A stretch of 64,000 nt of DNA, from assembly GCF_000426725.1 (NCBI RefSeq), contig NZ_AUFX01000009.1, forward strand, positions 248,001 through 312,000, in the 5' to 3' direction. Shown here piece after piece: positions 36,549 to 46,419 of this stretch. The notes beneath the pieces were generated by a model. That model ran no database searches and had not been told where the DNA came from. It saw only the letters and a list, made by a program, of their open reading frames with translations. The stretch is from Sporocytophaga myxococcoides DSM 11118 (GTDB lineage: Bacteria > Bacteroidota > Bacteroidia > Cytophagales > Cytophagaceae). How positions within the stretch are numbered: the first letter of the stretch is position 1; every line of letters begins with the position of its first letter. Both the position numbers and the translations under genes were made by a program.

Positions 36549-37194
36549 CTTTTTGACCAATGAGATCAGCCATCACCTGAAATTTGTTATAAGACTTCAT
36601 TGTATAGAATTCTTTAAAGTGAATCCAATCTCTGTTATCCCATCCTACCCTCTGAAATACACCTAAGTTTTCATCTTCAACTCTAATGTATTTAAAGTCT
36701 GTCCTGTTCTTTTTAACAAAGCTTTCTACCATACAGGTGCTTCTCATCCAGGTGTCATGAAAGACTATGAAGCCTCCCATATCCAGCAAACGATCTGCAT
36801 AAAAAAAATCAACAAAGATGCCATCAAATCTATGATCGCCATCAATAAAGATTAAATCAAAAGTCCTTTGTTCATTCAACAACTGGGGCAATACTATATG
36901 GGAGAAGTTACGATGCAGTTCAAGGTTATGTCCCAATCCCAGCTTTTCTATATTTTTAACACCGATATTTTGAAATCTTTCCTGATAAGGATCAATGGCT
37001 ATGTGGCGACTTTGTGATGCCGACATGATGTATGACCCCGACTTTCCATAAGCAAAACCTACTTCAAGAGTTCTCTTTAGGCCATTTTCCTTTACGAGTC
37101 TGTACAAGACTTCTCCTTGACTATCTGCAACTGATGTAACCTCATCTTCCTTAGGTATATCAATTGTATTTTTTATCAGGTTGAAAGCATCCAT
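36541..37194 (-). CDS. Class I SAM-dependent methyltransferase (Methyltransf_24-like)
   Basis: A 217-aa protein. Motif I is TLEVGFAYGKSGSYI (about residues 41-55), motif II/III AIDPYQERF and FDLIFIDGDHRFDGIFVDF, then GGFIVFHDTWM. This FIDGDH/HD pattern is typical of the small Methyltransf_24 group acting on glycans or small molecules (family knowledge). It neighbours a GT4 gene on the same strand. The substrate is unknown. Confidence 0.85.
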   Translation of the reverse strand: MDAFNLIKNTIDIPKEDEVTSVADSQGEVLYRLVKENGLKRTLEVGFAYGKSGSYIMSASQSRHIAIDPYQERFQNIGVKNIEKLGLGHNLELHRNFSHIVLPQLLNEQRTFDLIFIDGDHRFDGIFVDFFYADRLLDMGGFIVFHDTWMRSTCMVESFVKKNRTDFKYIRVEDENLGVFQRVGWDNRDWIHFKEFYTMKSYNKFQVMADLIGQKDE

Positions 37195-37549
37195 AAATTA
37201 TATTTTTTATCAAGGTCTTTTAAAGTTTCAGCGACAAGGCTTCATCTTATTCGTTACATTCTTCCACATACCCTTAACCTTTACAATAAGTCTGAATTCA
37301 TGTATACTTATGCATTCAAAAATTATTATCAGAAGACTTCAGGAAGGATGTTTATCAAATATCGTCAGAAATTTCAGTTCAGGGAGAGATAACTATTGAA
37401 CGGTAAGTTTTAAATGATGATCGGTCAGATTGCGTTTACAAATGGTCGTTTTACCGGCTAAAAATATCGACAAATCACCTTTTTACACAAACAAAGGTGT
37501 TTAAACATCAATTTGAAAGACTCAAAAAAGTAATTCATTAAAAATAAAA
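37195..37549. other. Intergenic region without recognised gene
   Basis: 355 nt between the methyltransferase start and the histidine kinase 3' end. A 72-aa plus-strand ORF (37181-37399) overlaps the start of the methyltransferase and looks spurious. It should carry the methyltransferase promoter; no consensus TAnnTTTG box was seen. Confidence 0.45.
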
Positions 37550-39862
37550 TTATACATATTCAACCAGCTGAAGTTTGAGTATAACTGTAGTACCTGATGG
37601 ATTTCCATCCAAGGTAAATTCATCTCTTATACCAACCTCCATATTGGAATTATCCTTTGCATTAAGGAGTTCCAATCTGTCGCGGGTGAGGTTCATGGCC
37701 ACGGACTTATAATCTTTACTTCTGCTTTCATTAATTACTTTAGAAGCCTCTCTGCCAATACCATTGTCATAGATATAACAGTTTAGAAAACCTTCTGATG
37801 GGAAAATCGAAATTTTTAATAATCCTCCGCTGGCCTTATGCCTCAGGCCATGCATGATAGAATTTTCAACATAAGGCTGGATGAGCATTGGAGGAATTGC
37901 AATCATATCAGATTCTATATCTTTCACTTCAATCTGATAAGTAAAAGAATTGCCCAGTCGCATCTGCTCAAGTTCGATATAGCTCTTTAACGCTTCCAGT
38001 TCGCTATGAAGACTTACCATTTCTTTTGATGTATTCTCCAGAATACTTCTCATCAATCTGGCATAACATGCAAGAAATCTATTTGCCTTATCGCTATTAT
38101 TTGAATTTATAAACCCTTGGATAGAATTAAGAGAATTGAAAAGAAAATGAGGGTTCATCTGTGATCGCAGAAGACGTTGTTGTATTTCGAGATTAGCAAA
38201 TTTCAATTGACTTTCTCTCGCATTCTTTCTCTGACTGTAATAACCGAATGCAAGAAAAATTAAGGCCAGGCCACCTGAAAAGCCAAAGATAATCCATAAA
38301 CGTTCTTGAGCCGATTTATTTAATTCTGTTCTTTGTTTTTCAATATCCAACTCATTCTGCAGGTTTTCTTTAGCAAGCTTATTGAGCTTTACTGCTGTCT
38401 TCTGCGTGAGCAGATCCTGCTCTGACCTGCTCTTCTGAAGCTCTGATATCTCATGCGCTTTTCTTTCATTCTCCAACTCTTTCTGAGTCAATAACCACAT
38501 TCTGCTAAGCCTATCTTTATTGAGCATCTCATTATTAAGAGCCATTTTCTGAAGACTATTTTGCTGAGCCAGCAGCACAATATCCTTCTCTCTTTGTTCT
38601 GATAATAGCTTATATTGTTTTAAAACAAGATTGTCGATTTCCTTATTGAGCAACAATTGCTGAATCTTTGACTCTTTAGTACTTATCAGAGAGTCCACTT
38701 CCGCCTGCCTGTTCTGAAAAAGAGTAGAGATAAGGCTTAAACTATCATTGAGTTTTTTATACTGATCATAATAATACTTCTGTTCTTTTGTTTTCCCTTT
38801 CTGTTCCATGATCTTGGATCTTATGTAATAGCATTGGGCGAGAAGAGATAAATTATTACTGTTTTTAATCAGATCAATAGCTATACGATTATTATCTGAA
38901 GCTTCACTATACTTTTTAAACTCAAGCAAAGTTGCTGCTAGATAGTTACGCACTGTAGCCTCTTTTTCTTTATTTCTATCCAGACTCACAACTTTCAATG
39001 CTTCATTCAATGCCATCAATGAAGAATCCAGATCCTTTCTTATATTATAGATTGCACCAATGTTAATTAATGTTATATAAAGGGAATCAGTATCTCCGGT
39101 TTCAATACTTGTATTCTTCGATTTTTTAAAATATACCAAAGCCTTTTCATTATCGGATTTGAAATTATAAAGGTATCCGATATTATTAAGAATAGTAGCC
39201 TTAGTATGCTGATCCACACTGTTAGTTACAAGGTCAAATTGTTTAAACTCCATTGAAAGTGCGTTATCATAGTCATGACGTTTTAAAAATATGTCACTTT
39301 TTTTCTTGTAAATCCTTTGAAGAAATACAACATCTTTGAAAGAACTTAAAGCAATTGCTTTGTCATATTCTACTAATGCAAGATCAGCCTGGTTGAGGTG
39401 AGAATAAATATCTCCTTCAGCTTCTTTGATATCTTTTTTAAATTCGGCATCAATAGATGTACTATCCGCCAGCTTGTAGTACTCAAGACCTTTTTTATAA
39501 CCTCCCCAATCATGATATAGATCTCCCAGTGTCTTTAAAACTTCTGACTTCTTACCAACATTTTTATCAAAAATTTTCAGAGAAGTAAAAAGGTATTCCA
39601 AAGCTACAAGGTAACTGCCGTTTTTCTGAAATACTTTTCCAATAATAAAACTACTTTCTCCTTTTAATACAGTATCTTCTTTAGCTATAGCGTTATCATA
39701 TACTATCCTTGCTTTATCCAAAGCCTGAGCAAATTTCCTTAGCTGCAAATCCTTTTGAGCATCTAGAAGCAATTGTTTTTCAAATACATTTTGAGCCAAT
39801 GCCAGATTAGCTGTTAAAGCAAAGCAAAACACCCAAAACCAATTGAAGAAATAGGAGTTCAT
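37550..39862 (-). CDS. LytS-like sensor histidine kinase with TPR input domain
   Basis: A 770-aa protein. Signal peptide (ends ALTANLALAQ), then a TPR-like helical sensory region (about 30-400; e.g. KALVYFKKSKNTSIETGDTD, ILNNIGYLYNFKSDNEKAL), a long coiled coil (about 400-520), one TM (LWIIFGFSGGLALIFLAFGYY, about 523-543) and a His_kinase/HATPase module. Phospho-His H572 is in SQMNPHFLFNSLNSIQ, and NGIGREASK is in the ATPase. The start overlaps the LytTR regulator stop by 1 nt. It is the membrane sensor of a LytS/LytTR pair with a periplasmic TPR input. Confidence 0.95.
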   Translation of the reverse strand: MNSYFFNWFWVFCFALTANLALAQNVFEKQLLLDAQKDLQLRKFAQALDKARIVYDNAIAKEDTVLKGESSFIIGKVFQKNGSYLVALEYLFTSLKIFDKNVGKKSEVLKTLGDLYHDWGGYKKGLEYYKLADSTSIDAEFKKDIKEAEGDIYSHLNQADLALVEYDKAIALSSFKDVVFLQRIYKKKSDIFLKRHDYDNALSMEFKQFDLVTNSVDQHTKATILNNIGYLYNFKSDNEKALVYFKKSKNTSIETGDTDSLYITLINIGAIYNIRKDLDSSLMALNEALKVVSLDRNKEKEATVRNYLAATLLEFKKYSEASDNNRIAIDLIKNSNNLSLLAQCYYIRSKIMEQKGKTKEQKYYYDQYKKLNDSLSLISTLFQNRQAEVDSLISTKESKIQQLLLNKEIDNLVLKQYKLLSEQREKDIVLLAQQNSLQKMALNNEMLNKDRLSRMWLLTQKELENERKAHEISELQKSRSEQDLLTQKTAVKLNKLAKENLQNELDIEKQRTELNKSAQERLWIIFGFSGGLALIFLAFGYYSQRKNARESQLKFANLEIQQRLLRSQMNPHFLFNSLNSIQGFINSNNSDKANRFLACYARLMRSILENTSKEMVSLHSELEALKSYIELEQMRLGNSFTYQIEVKDIESDMIAIPPMLIQPYVENSIMHGLRHKASGGLLKISIFPSEGFLNCYIYDNGIGREASKVINESRSKDYKSVAMNLTRDRLELLNAKDNSNMEVGIRDEFTLDGNPSGTTVILKLQLVEYV

Positions 39863-40599
39863 TAATTATTGAATAAGTATTTTAAGAATACATCTTTCCG
39901 CCGTCTTGAAACCTCTACCCTGGCTCCATCTTTCATAATCACCTGACTATCTTTGGGAAGGTATCTTTCCACAAATTCAAGATTAATCAAATGAGATTTA
40001 TGAATCCTGAGAAACTTAGAGCCTGACAGTAATTCGTCAAATTCTTTGAGTGTTTTAGATACTAGCTGAGGCTGGTGGTTCTTAAGATAAAAAATTGTAT
40101 AATTCCCATTTGCTTCACACCTGATTATTTCATTTACTTCTGCAACAAAAAATTCATCTTTGGATGGAAGCACAATTTTCTCATTTCCATTTTTGTTCTT
40201 TTGAAGAATTTTAATTTTGTTGGCCATTGCTTCGTTAGATACCTTAACAGCCTTATCTACAGCCTGAACAAGCAAATCAGGATCAACAGGTTTTAAAAGG
40301 TAGTCCAAAGCGCAAAAACGGAAAGCTTTTATAGCATAATGATCAAATGCGGTTACAAAAATTACCTGAAAAGTTGGCTCATCCGGCAGTTGCTGAAGTA
40401 TATCGAAACCAACCCCATCTTTCATCTCTACATCCAGAAAAACCAGGTCAGGATTATTTTTTTCAATAGCCTGAAGCCCGGAAACTACCCCATGAGCAAA
40501 ATCAACTACGTTAATATCAGGACAATACCTATTCAACAACCCTCTTAATGCTTCAACACTGGTAAGTTCATCATCTATTATTATAGCTGACTTATTCAT
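39862..40599 (-). CDS. LytTR-family response regulator
   Basis: A 245-aa protein. Receiver domain (residues 4-120) with the acceptor D56 in DLVFLDVEMKDG and K105-type LLKPVDPDLL; C-terminal LytTR DNA-binding domain (about 145-240: EVNEIIRCEANGNYTIFYL, FLRIHKSHLINLEFVERYL, EVSRRRKDVFLK). It is transcribed first in the kinase operon and is divergent from the TonB-dependent receptor gene (121-nt gap). A likely target is that shared promoter region, where direct repeats are present (40624-40642). Confidence 0.95.
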   Translation of the reverse strand: MNKSAIIIDDELTSVEALRGLLNRYCPDINVVDFAHGVVSGLQAIEKNNPDLVFLDVEMKDGVGFDILQQLPDEPTFQVIFVTAFDHYAIKAFRFCALDYLLKPVDPDLLVQAVDKAVKVSNEAMANKIKILQKNKNGNEKIVLPSKDEFFVAEVNEIIRCEANGNYTIFYLKNHQPQLVSKTLKEFDELLSGSKFLRIHKSHLINLEFVERYLPKDSQVIMKDGARVEVSRRRKDVFLKYLFNN

Positions 40600-40623
40600 A
40601 TTATTCGCTTATATTTATAATTT

Positions 40624-40642
40624 GTAAGAAAGAAGTAAGAAA
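40624..40642. promoter_or_regulatory. Candidate LytTR direct-repeat operator
   Basis: GTAAGAAA occurs at 40624-40631 and again at 40635-40642, an 11-bp period (about one helical turn), in the 121-nt space between the LytTR gene and the divergent TonB receptor. LytTR regulators bind spaced direct repeats (family knowledge). The sequence does not clearly match the published consensus. Confidence 0.3.
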
Positions 40643-40720
40643 CATATCCAAGATAACATTTTTTTTACATCTTTATATTACCGTCTTCATATAGTATTTC
40701 CCAACAGCATAGTCACTACC

Positions 40721-43225
40721 ATGCCATTAAAATGTATTATTCTAAGTTTGTCTCTACTGGCCAGCTATACTCTGATAGCCCAGGATATAAGCTTTGAGAA
40801 GAAGGTAATTTCAATTGAAGAGCTCATAGACTCCACAGTATCAATAGGTTCATTCCTGGACCTTGATATCAGGCATTCTCCGGTAAGTATTTCAGTTATT
40901 ACTGCAGATCAGATTCAAAACTCAGGAGCAAGGCATCTTTCTGAACTACTAGAAATATATGTACCTGGTTTTCAATACATGTACAATAAATGGAATGGTA
41001 TCATTTGGGGAATGCGGGGAGTAGCTGCAGACAGGAATACAAAATTTATTTTTCTGGTCAATGGCCATAAAATGAATACTGAATCCAGAGATGGGGCATT
41101 TTCAGAACTTAACCTTGGTTTTTTATCAGACCTCGAAAAAGTTGAAGTATTAAGAGGTCCTTCCGGACTTGTTTATGGTTCCGGCTCTATAGGTGGCGTT
41201 ATCAACCTTGTAACTAAAAGATATATACAAGATAGAAAATTACTGGAAGCAAATATAGAGACCTGGAGCCTCAGAACCGGTGGAACCACCGACAACTTTA
41301 CGGTTTCAGAAAGGCTACAAAATGGTGGTACGATACAACTTTATGGTGGAATAAAATGGTCTCAAGGAAGCGGCATGGAAACTCCACATATTTATGGAAG
41401 ACCTTCCTGGCCATCACCACAAACAAGAGATGATCATCCGACTACCGGCATACCAGCTACTGGTAGCAGTTGGGACACTCCAGGTAACTTTATTTTCTCA
41501 ACAGATTATCAGATTAAAAACTGGAGAGCCTATGCACGTGTAACACATCAGGTGACCAATGCAGCTGGAATGTTTGTAATGGACCCCTGGCCTGAAATAG
41601 CAGGAGTGCCTGATTCCACGGCTAGCCCAAGAATAGTTGATGGCAAGCTCGTGAGACCGGTTGGCTTCTGGGGGCAGACAGAGGGGAATGGCAATAACAG
41701 ACGGCAATATAAACTAAGCAATATCACCATACAGATAAACAGAGATTTCAAATTAAATAAAAATCCAATCAAGCTGAATTGTGGTGTAGATCTGGTCTCC
41801 AGCAAAATCACTGTACAAAATCTCCCTGCATATAACAATGTTACAAACGAAGAAATTAAAGAAATTGAAACGTTCGGAGAAAGAAGATTTAATCTAACAG
41901 GCACATACATCATAAATAGGAGATCTTTTCAAATAGCGACTGGTATCGATAGTAGATTATTTATTTTCGGAAAAGATCTTGCCGGCAAAAACTCTCAGCA
42001 AGAAAAAGCAAACCACCCTATTATTGCAAATGTAATGTACTTCAATCAGGCGATTTTCTCTGAAGGTGTATTTTTTCCTGATCCTAAAATAATGCTGGAC
42101 ATGGGTATCAGATATGATATTCATACACGTACCATAAACATAGGCGGGTTCATCAACTCAAGACTTGGAATGGTTTATACCATTAATCAGAACAGCAATA
42201 TCAGACTTACCTATCAATCATCAGGAAACAATGGAAGCGCCGACAATTACGAACCCAACAGAAATATCTTCGATGATCAGGGAGTACCGTATCAGGTACC
42301 GCATTATGAAGTGCCAACTGTAAAGCCGAATGAAAACTCCACTCCTATAGAACCTGTAAGCAATAAAGAACTCAGAGCTCTGAAACCAGAGAAAGCTTAT
42401 TCATGGGAACTATCAAGTCTCTATGAAAAAAAGAATTTAAGAGTGCATGCTTCTTTATCATACAATACCATCAAAGACCTATTTGCATGGAACCAGGCAT
42501 CTTTCAGAGTAATCAACATTGGGAAATATCATTTTGTAAACGGTGAAATAGAATTACAATATAACATCGGAAAACTCTCTATAGGCCTCAACCACGTCAT
42601 AACAAGGCTGGTCAATACAGATGTGCTTAAAGAAGGAAAACAAATGGATAAACTGGTATTTAAGGATAATGACTACAACACAAAAGTTATTGACGGGCAA
42701 ACCTATTATTATCCTGTCGTATTAAAAAATTCACAAGGCAATGATTCCACTACTAAATTCACTATCAACCCCGTATCAGATGGTATTTCAGTCGATGGTA
42801 AGAATTTTCTTAATCTTGCATCCAATGTATCAAAAGCTTACATGGATTTTTCTTTCAACAGATGGTTTTCTGTTCACTCGGACTGGCGCTTATTTTGGGG
42901 TCTCAAAGGAAGAAGCGACCTTATTAACTATACACCGGGAGAAACAGGTGTATTGCAAGACTACTCAAAATACTATCAATACAATAGTACCTATCCGTAC
43001 CTTAATATAGACAGAAGAATGATTGTAAAATGGAACATGGGCTTTAAATTAGCTTTGAAAAATTCAATGTTTCAGCTTTTCATCTATGACATCCTATCAC
43101 CCCAATCATCATCTAATAATATAAATTCTATCAGATGGCAACAAATGTCTGATTCAAAAGTACAGACTGACCTTTATAGTTATGATTTCAGGTCATATGC
43201 ATTAAAAGTTACTTTCTTTTTCTAG
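40721..43225 (+). CDS. TonB-dependent outer-membrane receptor
   Basis: An 834-aa protein. Signal peptide (LLASYTLIAQ), then a short N-terminal segment without carboxypeptidase-like (CPDRD) domain, a plug (about 50-170: SVITADQIQNSGARHLSELL, GSGSIGGVINLVTK) and a large beta-barrel ending in DFRSYALKVTFFF, with terminal Phe. The absent CPDRD and the absence of a SusD gene suggest siderophore, vitamin or small-molecule uptake rather than SusC-type glycan uptake. It is divergent from a LytS/LytTR pair, which may regulate it. Confidence 0.92.
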   Translation: MPLKCIILSLSLLASYTLIAQDISFEKKVISIEELIDSTVSIGSFLDLDIRHSPVSISVITADQIQNSGARHLSELLEIYVPGFQYMYNKWNGIIWGMRGVAADRNTKFIFLVNGHKMNTESRDGAFSELNLGFLSDLEKVEVLRGPSGLVYGSGSIGGVINLVTKRYIQDRKLLEANIETWSLRTGGTTDNFTVSERLQNGGTIQLYGGIKWSQGSGMETPHIYGRPSWPSPQTRDDHPTTGIPATGSSWDTPGNFIFSTDYQIKNWRAYARVTHQVTNAAGMFVMDPWPEIAGVPDSTASPRIVDGKLVRPVGFWGQTEGNGNNRRQYKLSNITIQINRDFKLNKNPIKLNCGVDLVSSKITVQNLPAYNNVTNEEIKEIETFGERRFNLTGTYIINRRSFQIATGIDSRLFIFGKDLAGKNSQQEKANHPIIANVMYFNQAIFSEGVFFPDPKIMLDMGIRYDIHTRTINIGGFINSRLGMVYTINQNSNIRLTYQSSGNNGSADNYEPNRNIFDDQGVPYQVPHYEVPTVKPNENSTPIEPVSNKELRALKPEKAYSWELSSLYEKKNLRVHASLSYNTIKDLFAWNQASFRVINIGKYHFVNGEIELQYNIGKLSIGLNHVITRLVNTDVLKEGKQMDKLVFKDNDYNTKVIDGQTYYYPVVLKNSQGNDSTTKFTINPVSDGISVDGKNFLNLASNVSKAYMDFSFNRWFSVHSDWRLFWGLKGRSDLINYTPGETGVLQDYSKYYQYNSTYPYLNIDRRMIVKWNMGFKLALKNSMFQLFIYDILSPQSSSNNINSIRWQQMSDSKVQTDLYSYDFRSYALKVTFFF

Positions 43226-43291
43226 AAAAACTATATGAACCTTTTTAGTACTATACTATAAATTTCCGATGAGTAAAAAATTAAAAAGATT

Positions 43292-43323
43292 TTAGTCATT
43301 GTCTCATTACTTACAATGACTAA
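43292..43323. terminator. Inverted repeat between convergent genes
   Basis: TTAGTCATTG (43292-43301) pairs perfectly with CAATGACTAA (43314-43323), loop 12 nt, between the TonB receptor (plus) and GH43 (minus) genes. Probably serves both ends. Confidence 0.65.
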
Positions 43324-43334
43324 CATAAATAGTA

Positions 43335-46139
43335 TTAATAAATAATAATCTTATTGCCTCCAATCAGATAAAGCCCTTCGCTCAAACCATAGATCTGATT
43401 TAGTCCTTTGTTATATTTAATCCTACCAAATGATTTCCCTTCTACATTATATATTTCTACCTCTCCTGCATCCGGAGCGTTTATATAAAGAACCTTTTCA
43501 TAAGAGTAAACATTAGTAACATATAGTGCTTGCTGAATTTGTATCTGCCCTGTTACTACATCAGTGCCTTCATAAGATACTTTTTCAATAACAAAAAAAT
43601 CCTGCAAACTTTCCTCTCCTGTAAATCCAAATGACATAGGAGTTGTAGGAGCTCCTGTCTGAATGACTTGATAATTATATACCTTCCCGTCTCTTGCTGT
43701 AATAGTGGCTTTATAAGTAATAGTAGAGCCACTTCTGTAGATTCTAAATTCAACATTTGCACCAGTCATTATCGAAACAAAATTATTCCAATTCCAATCG
43801 TAAGTATAGGCCAAACTTCCAAACACATCCATAGCATAAGCATCAGCGCGCATAAGCATAGTACTACCTCCAGATATAGCTCTCAGAATATAATTATCCC
43901 AGTTTTCGATACTTGTAGGATTATGATAATTATTAAATTTATAAACCAGTTCAAAATCTCCTGAAACATTAGTAGTATTACCTTTTACTGAATTAAATGC
44001 AACTGTATAGGTACCATCATCATTGGTAGTTCCAACAACTTCACGAACTCCAAGCTGAGTGCTTGAAATCTTCTTTACATCTAAATAACAGGTTTCTCCA
44101 CCCAGATATACATCTACCGAACTTACGGGAGAGTTGACGGAAGAACAAGAGTAAACTAATACAGAATCTACATAAGAGAATACATTGATGCTTGTACCTA
44201 CTCTGGATACTTTCAGCCTTACCTTTTTATTTTTATAAACATCTTTAAATTGCGCCCAATCCCAGGTATATGAATGATTTACTGTAGAACCGGTAAAGGT
44301 TCCTACAGACCAGGCATCAGCCCTTAAATGCCAAGTCTCTGAACTAGTCTTAATGGCAACAGCCCAGTTGTGCCAGTTCTCTGCCGCTTGGGTATAATTA
44401 TCAAACAAATATTCAACCTCAAAATCTCCGCTTACTGACTGTTTGTTAAATTTCGTGTATTCATCCCAGGTCAATGAATACTGCCTGTCTCCAATAAAAA
44501 GCGATTGACCTTTGTAATTGGTGGTAGTGATATTTGCTGTGTTTGTTCTTTTATACCCCCACAAACATTTTTCGTTGGCAGAATTCATTGCGGTAAAAGC
44601 AACTGTCTTAGTAGACAAGCCATCCATAAGTTGCTCACACACCACTCCTTTAAATGTACCAGTATTAGTAATCAAGTTAATATAATGTTTTCCTGACGAA
44701 AAATTATAGGTCCAGGTACCTGTATAAGCTCCGGTTAAAGTACCGTCAGCATTTATATACATTTCTTCTTCAAGGTTGCTATTGAGCTTAGCATAATCAA
44801 CAGAATTATGAGTAATCACACTGTATCTACCGGTAATATCCTCTTTGCTGTGTTGCTTTTTAGAAAGACCAAAGCCGACCCTGTATTCAAAAGGGGTAGC
44901 TAAAGGCCAGCCATTTTCATTAAAAAAAAGCTGATGAACTTCTACATTGTGCCAGGCAGTACCATTATCAAACTTTGTGTGATACACAAGATATGCCGAT
45001 CCGTCTTCATCCCTCAATACTGAATTATGCCCTTGAGCCACATCAGCCATAGTCCACCAGTTATACTTATAGTTCTGCATAATTGGCATTCCATATTGAG
45101 TATTATTACCATAATTAAAAATGTATTTATCAAAAACTGCATTATCCCCCGTTACATCCGTATACTGCCCATCAACAGTACTGGATCGGAAAACCCTCAT
45201 GGTATAACCACCTTCAGGAGAGTAAAATCCCATTGATATAAACATGTAATAGTAACCAATACCATTTGCGTCCTTTAGAAAACGTATATAAGGACCTTCA
45301 CCGCTAACGTAGTATCCGCCACCTAAATGCATCCCCATATATGGGTCGAAACGAAGACGTGTGCCGTTCCAGACCGGATTGTTTCCCAAACCGTAATTAT
45401 ATGAATAATCGCGAAGCCCTGTCTGTTCATTGAGCTTCAAAAGAAAAATCCCCCCAGACCAGGAACCATACACCAGCCAAAGCTTTCCTGATTCATCATA
45501 CAATACTGAAGGATCTATACAACTTACTGCATAAGTATTATCCCATTTGCCAGAATTATCAAGGTAACGGCCATCTACTGTTGAAGACCCGGTTACCTTT
45601 GCATAGTCTGTCCTGGCGATACTGGCGGAGCTGTTTGTAAATCCACCGTGCACGACAGAACCTACTCTTGAATAAGGTCCTTCAATGTTGCTCGCCGTGA
45701 ATAATATAATAGAGGATTTAAATTCATTTCCAGACAAGGAGAAGTACATTGTCCATTTTCCCTGGGCTTCGTTATATATAACGTCTGGCGCCCAGAGATT
45801 ACCTTTAACATCATCAGATGTTGTATGTCCAGCATAATCAGCTTCATTTTTTACTAGTTGATAATAGTTATTGGTGGTCGTACCATTGATGGAAAAAGTT
45901 GGCGTAAAAGCTGTCCAGTTAATCATATCTCTGGAATATGCTGCTCCCACTTGTGTGCCAAAAATATAATAATACTTTGTTCGACTGCCCGACGCATCAT
46001 TTGACGGATATGAATTACCATTTGCATCCTTGTAAACAATCACTATAGACGGATCATGAACTGGAACTGTAGCTGCATTGGCAAATGTCACCATAAACAA
46101 ACTAACAACCAGAATAATATAAGCGAATGATTTTGTCAT
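43335..46139 (-). CDS. GH43-family (arabinanase-like) T9SS secreted glycoside hydrolase
   Basis: Start set to ATG 46139 (MTKSFAYIILVVSLFMVTFA), which gives a signal peptide ending NAAT; a longer frame from 46184 is unlikely. 934 aa. A catalytic five-bladed propeller spans about 15-420 with GH43 signatures: HDPSIVIVYKD (nucleophile-side Asp), WAPDVIYNEAQGKWTMYFS, CIDPSVLYDESGKLWLVYGS and SGEGPYIRF. A lipocalin-like module (about 430-545) and two related beta-sandwich modules (about 550-705 and 710-860, both starting near VSGDFE and a Trp-rich block) follow. It ends in a type A T9SS domain (EVEIYNVEGKSFGRI). Likely arabinan or arabinoxylan hydrolase. It lies downstream of PL11, same strand. Confidence 0.88.
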   Translation of the reverse strand: MTKSFAYIILVVSLFMVTFANAATVPVHDPSIVIVYKDANGNSYPSNDASGSRTKYYYIFGTQVGAAYSRDMINWTAFTPTFSINGTTTNNYYQLVKNEADYAGHTTSDDVKGNLWAPDVIYNEAQGKWTMYFSLSGNEFKSSIILFTASNIEGPYSRVGSVVHGGFTNSSASIARTDYAKVTGSSTVDGRYLDNSGKWDNTYAVSCIDPSVLYDESGKLWLVYGSWSGGIFLLKLNEQTGLRDYSYNYGLGNNPVWNGTRLRFDPYMGMHLGGGYYVSGEGPYIRFLKDANGIGYYYMFISMGFYSPEGGYTMRVFRSSTVDGQYTDVTGDNAVFDKYIFNYGNNTQYGMPIMQNYKYNWWTMADVAQGHNSVLRDEDGSAYLVYHTKFDNGTAWHNVEVHQLFFNENGWPLATPFEYRVGFGLSKKQHSKEDITGRYSVITHNSVDYAKLNSNLEEEMYINADGTLTGAYTGTWTYNFSSGKHYINLITNTGTFKGVVCEQLMDGLSTKTVAFTAMNSANEKCLWGYKRTNTANITTTNYKGQSLFIGDRQYSLTWDEYTKFNKQSVSGDFEVEYLFDNYTQAAENWHNWAVAIKTSSETWHLRADAWSVGTFTGSTVNHSYTWDWAQFKDVYKNKKVRLKVSRVGTSINVFSYVDSVLVYSCSSVNSPVSSVDVYLGGETCYLDVKKISSTQLGVREVVGTTNDDGTYTVAFNSVKGNTTNVSGDFELVYKFNNYHNPTSIENWDNYILRAISGGSTMLMRADAYAMDVFGSLAYTYDWNWNNFVSIMTGANVEFRIYRSGSTITYKATITARDGKVYNYQVIQTGAPTTPMSFGFTGEESLQDFFVIEKVSYEGTDVVTGQIQIQQALYVTNVYSYEKVLYINAPDAGEVEIYNVEGKSFGRIKYNKGLNQIYGLSEGLYLIGGNKIIIY

Positions 46140-46260
46140 TTTTTCACAATTCTTACTATTGGAATATACAATCTCAGGTATCAAGAAGTAACAATTTTTA
46201 TCAAAAAAAATAATTATTATTACTCATAACGGTCAATTGAAATATGATAATCACACAAAA

Positions 46261-46286
46261 GGTGCCGGTTCTTAAGACCCGGCACC
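46261..46286 (-). terminator. Terminator after rhamnogalacturonan lyase gene (distal)
   Basis: GGTGCCGG (46261-46268) and CCGGCACC (46279-46286) with further T-A/C-G pairs in the loop; on the minus strand it is followed by TTTTG. It is one of two tandem terminators between PL11 and GH43. Confidence 0.65.
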
Positions 46287-46347
46287 ACAGGAAAAGAAAA
46301 CAAGTGTATGGTTATCTGTTGTTGCTTTTATTTAAAAATCATCCTCT

Positions 46348-46377
46348 TTTTAAGGCCTGTCTTGAGACTGGCCTTAA
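46348..46377 (-). terminator. Terminator after rhamnogalacturonan lyase gene (proximal)
   Basis: TTTAAGGCC (46348-46356) pairs with GGCCTTAAA (46369-46377), with an inner GTCT-TG-AGAC stem, giving 13 bp broken by one T.T mismatch. It lies about 45 nt past the PL11 stop. Confidence 0.65.
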
Positions 46378-46419
46378 ATGAGAAGAATTATATTGAAGCA
46401 AAATCTTTCACGACAAATA

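Noticed and set aside
36322-36666. 114-aa plus-strand ORF
   Set aside because: It is antisense to the methyltransferase 3' end and the candidate small gene.
37181-37399. 72-aa plus-strand ORF
   Set aside because: It overlaps the start of the methyltransferase gene in opposite orientation and has no coding character.
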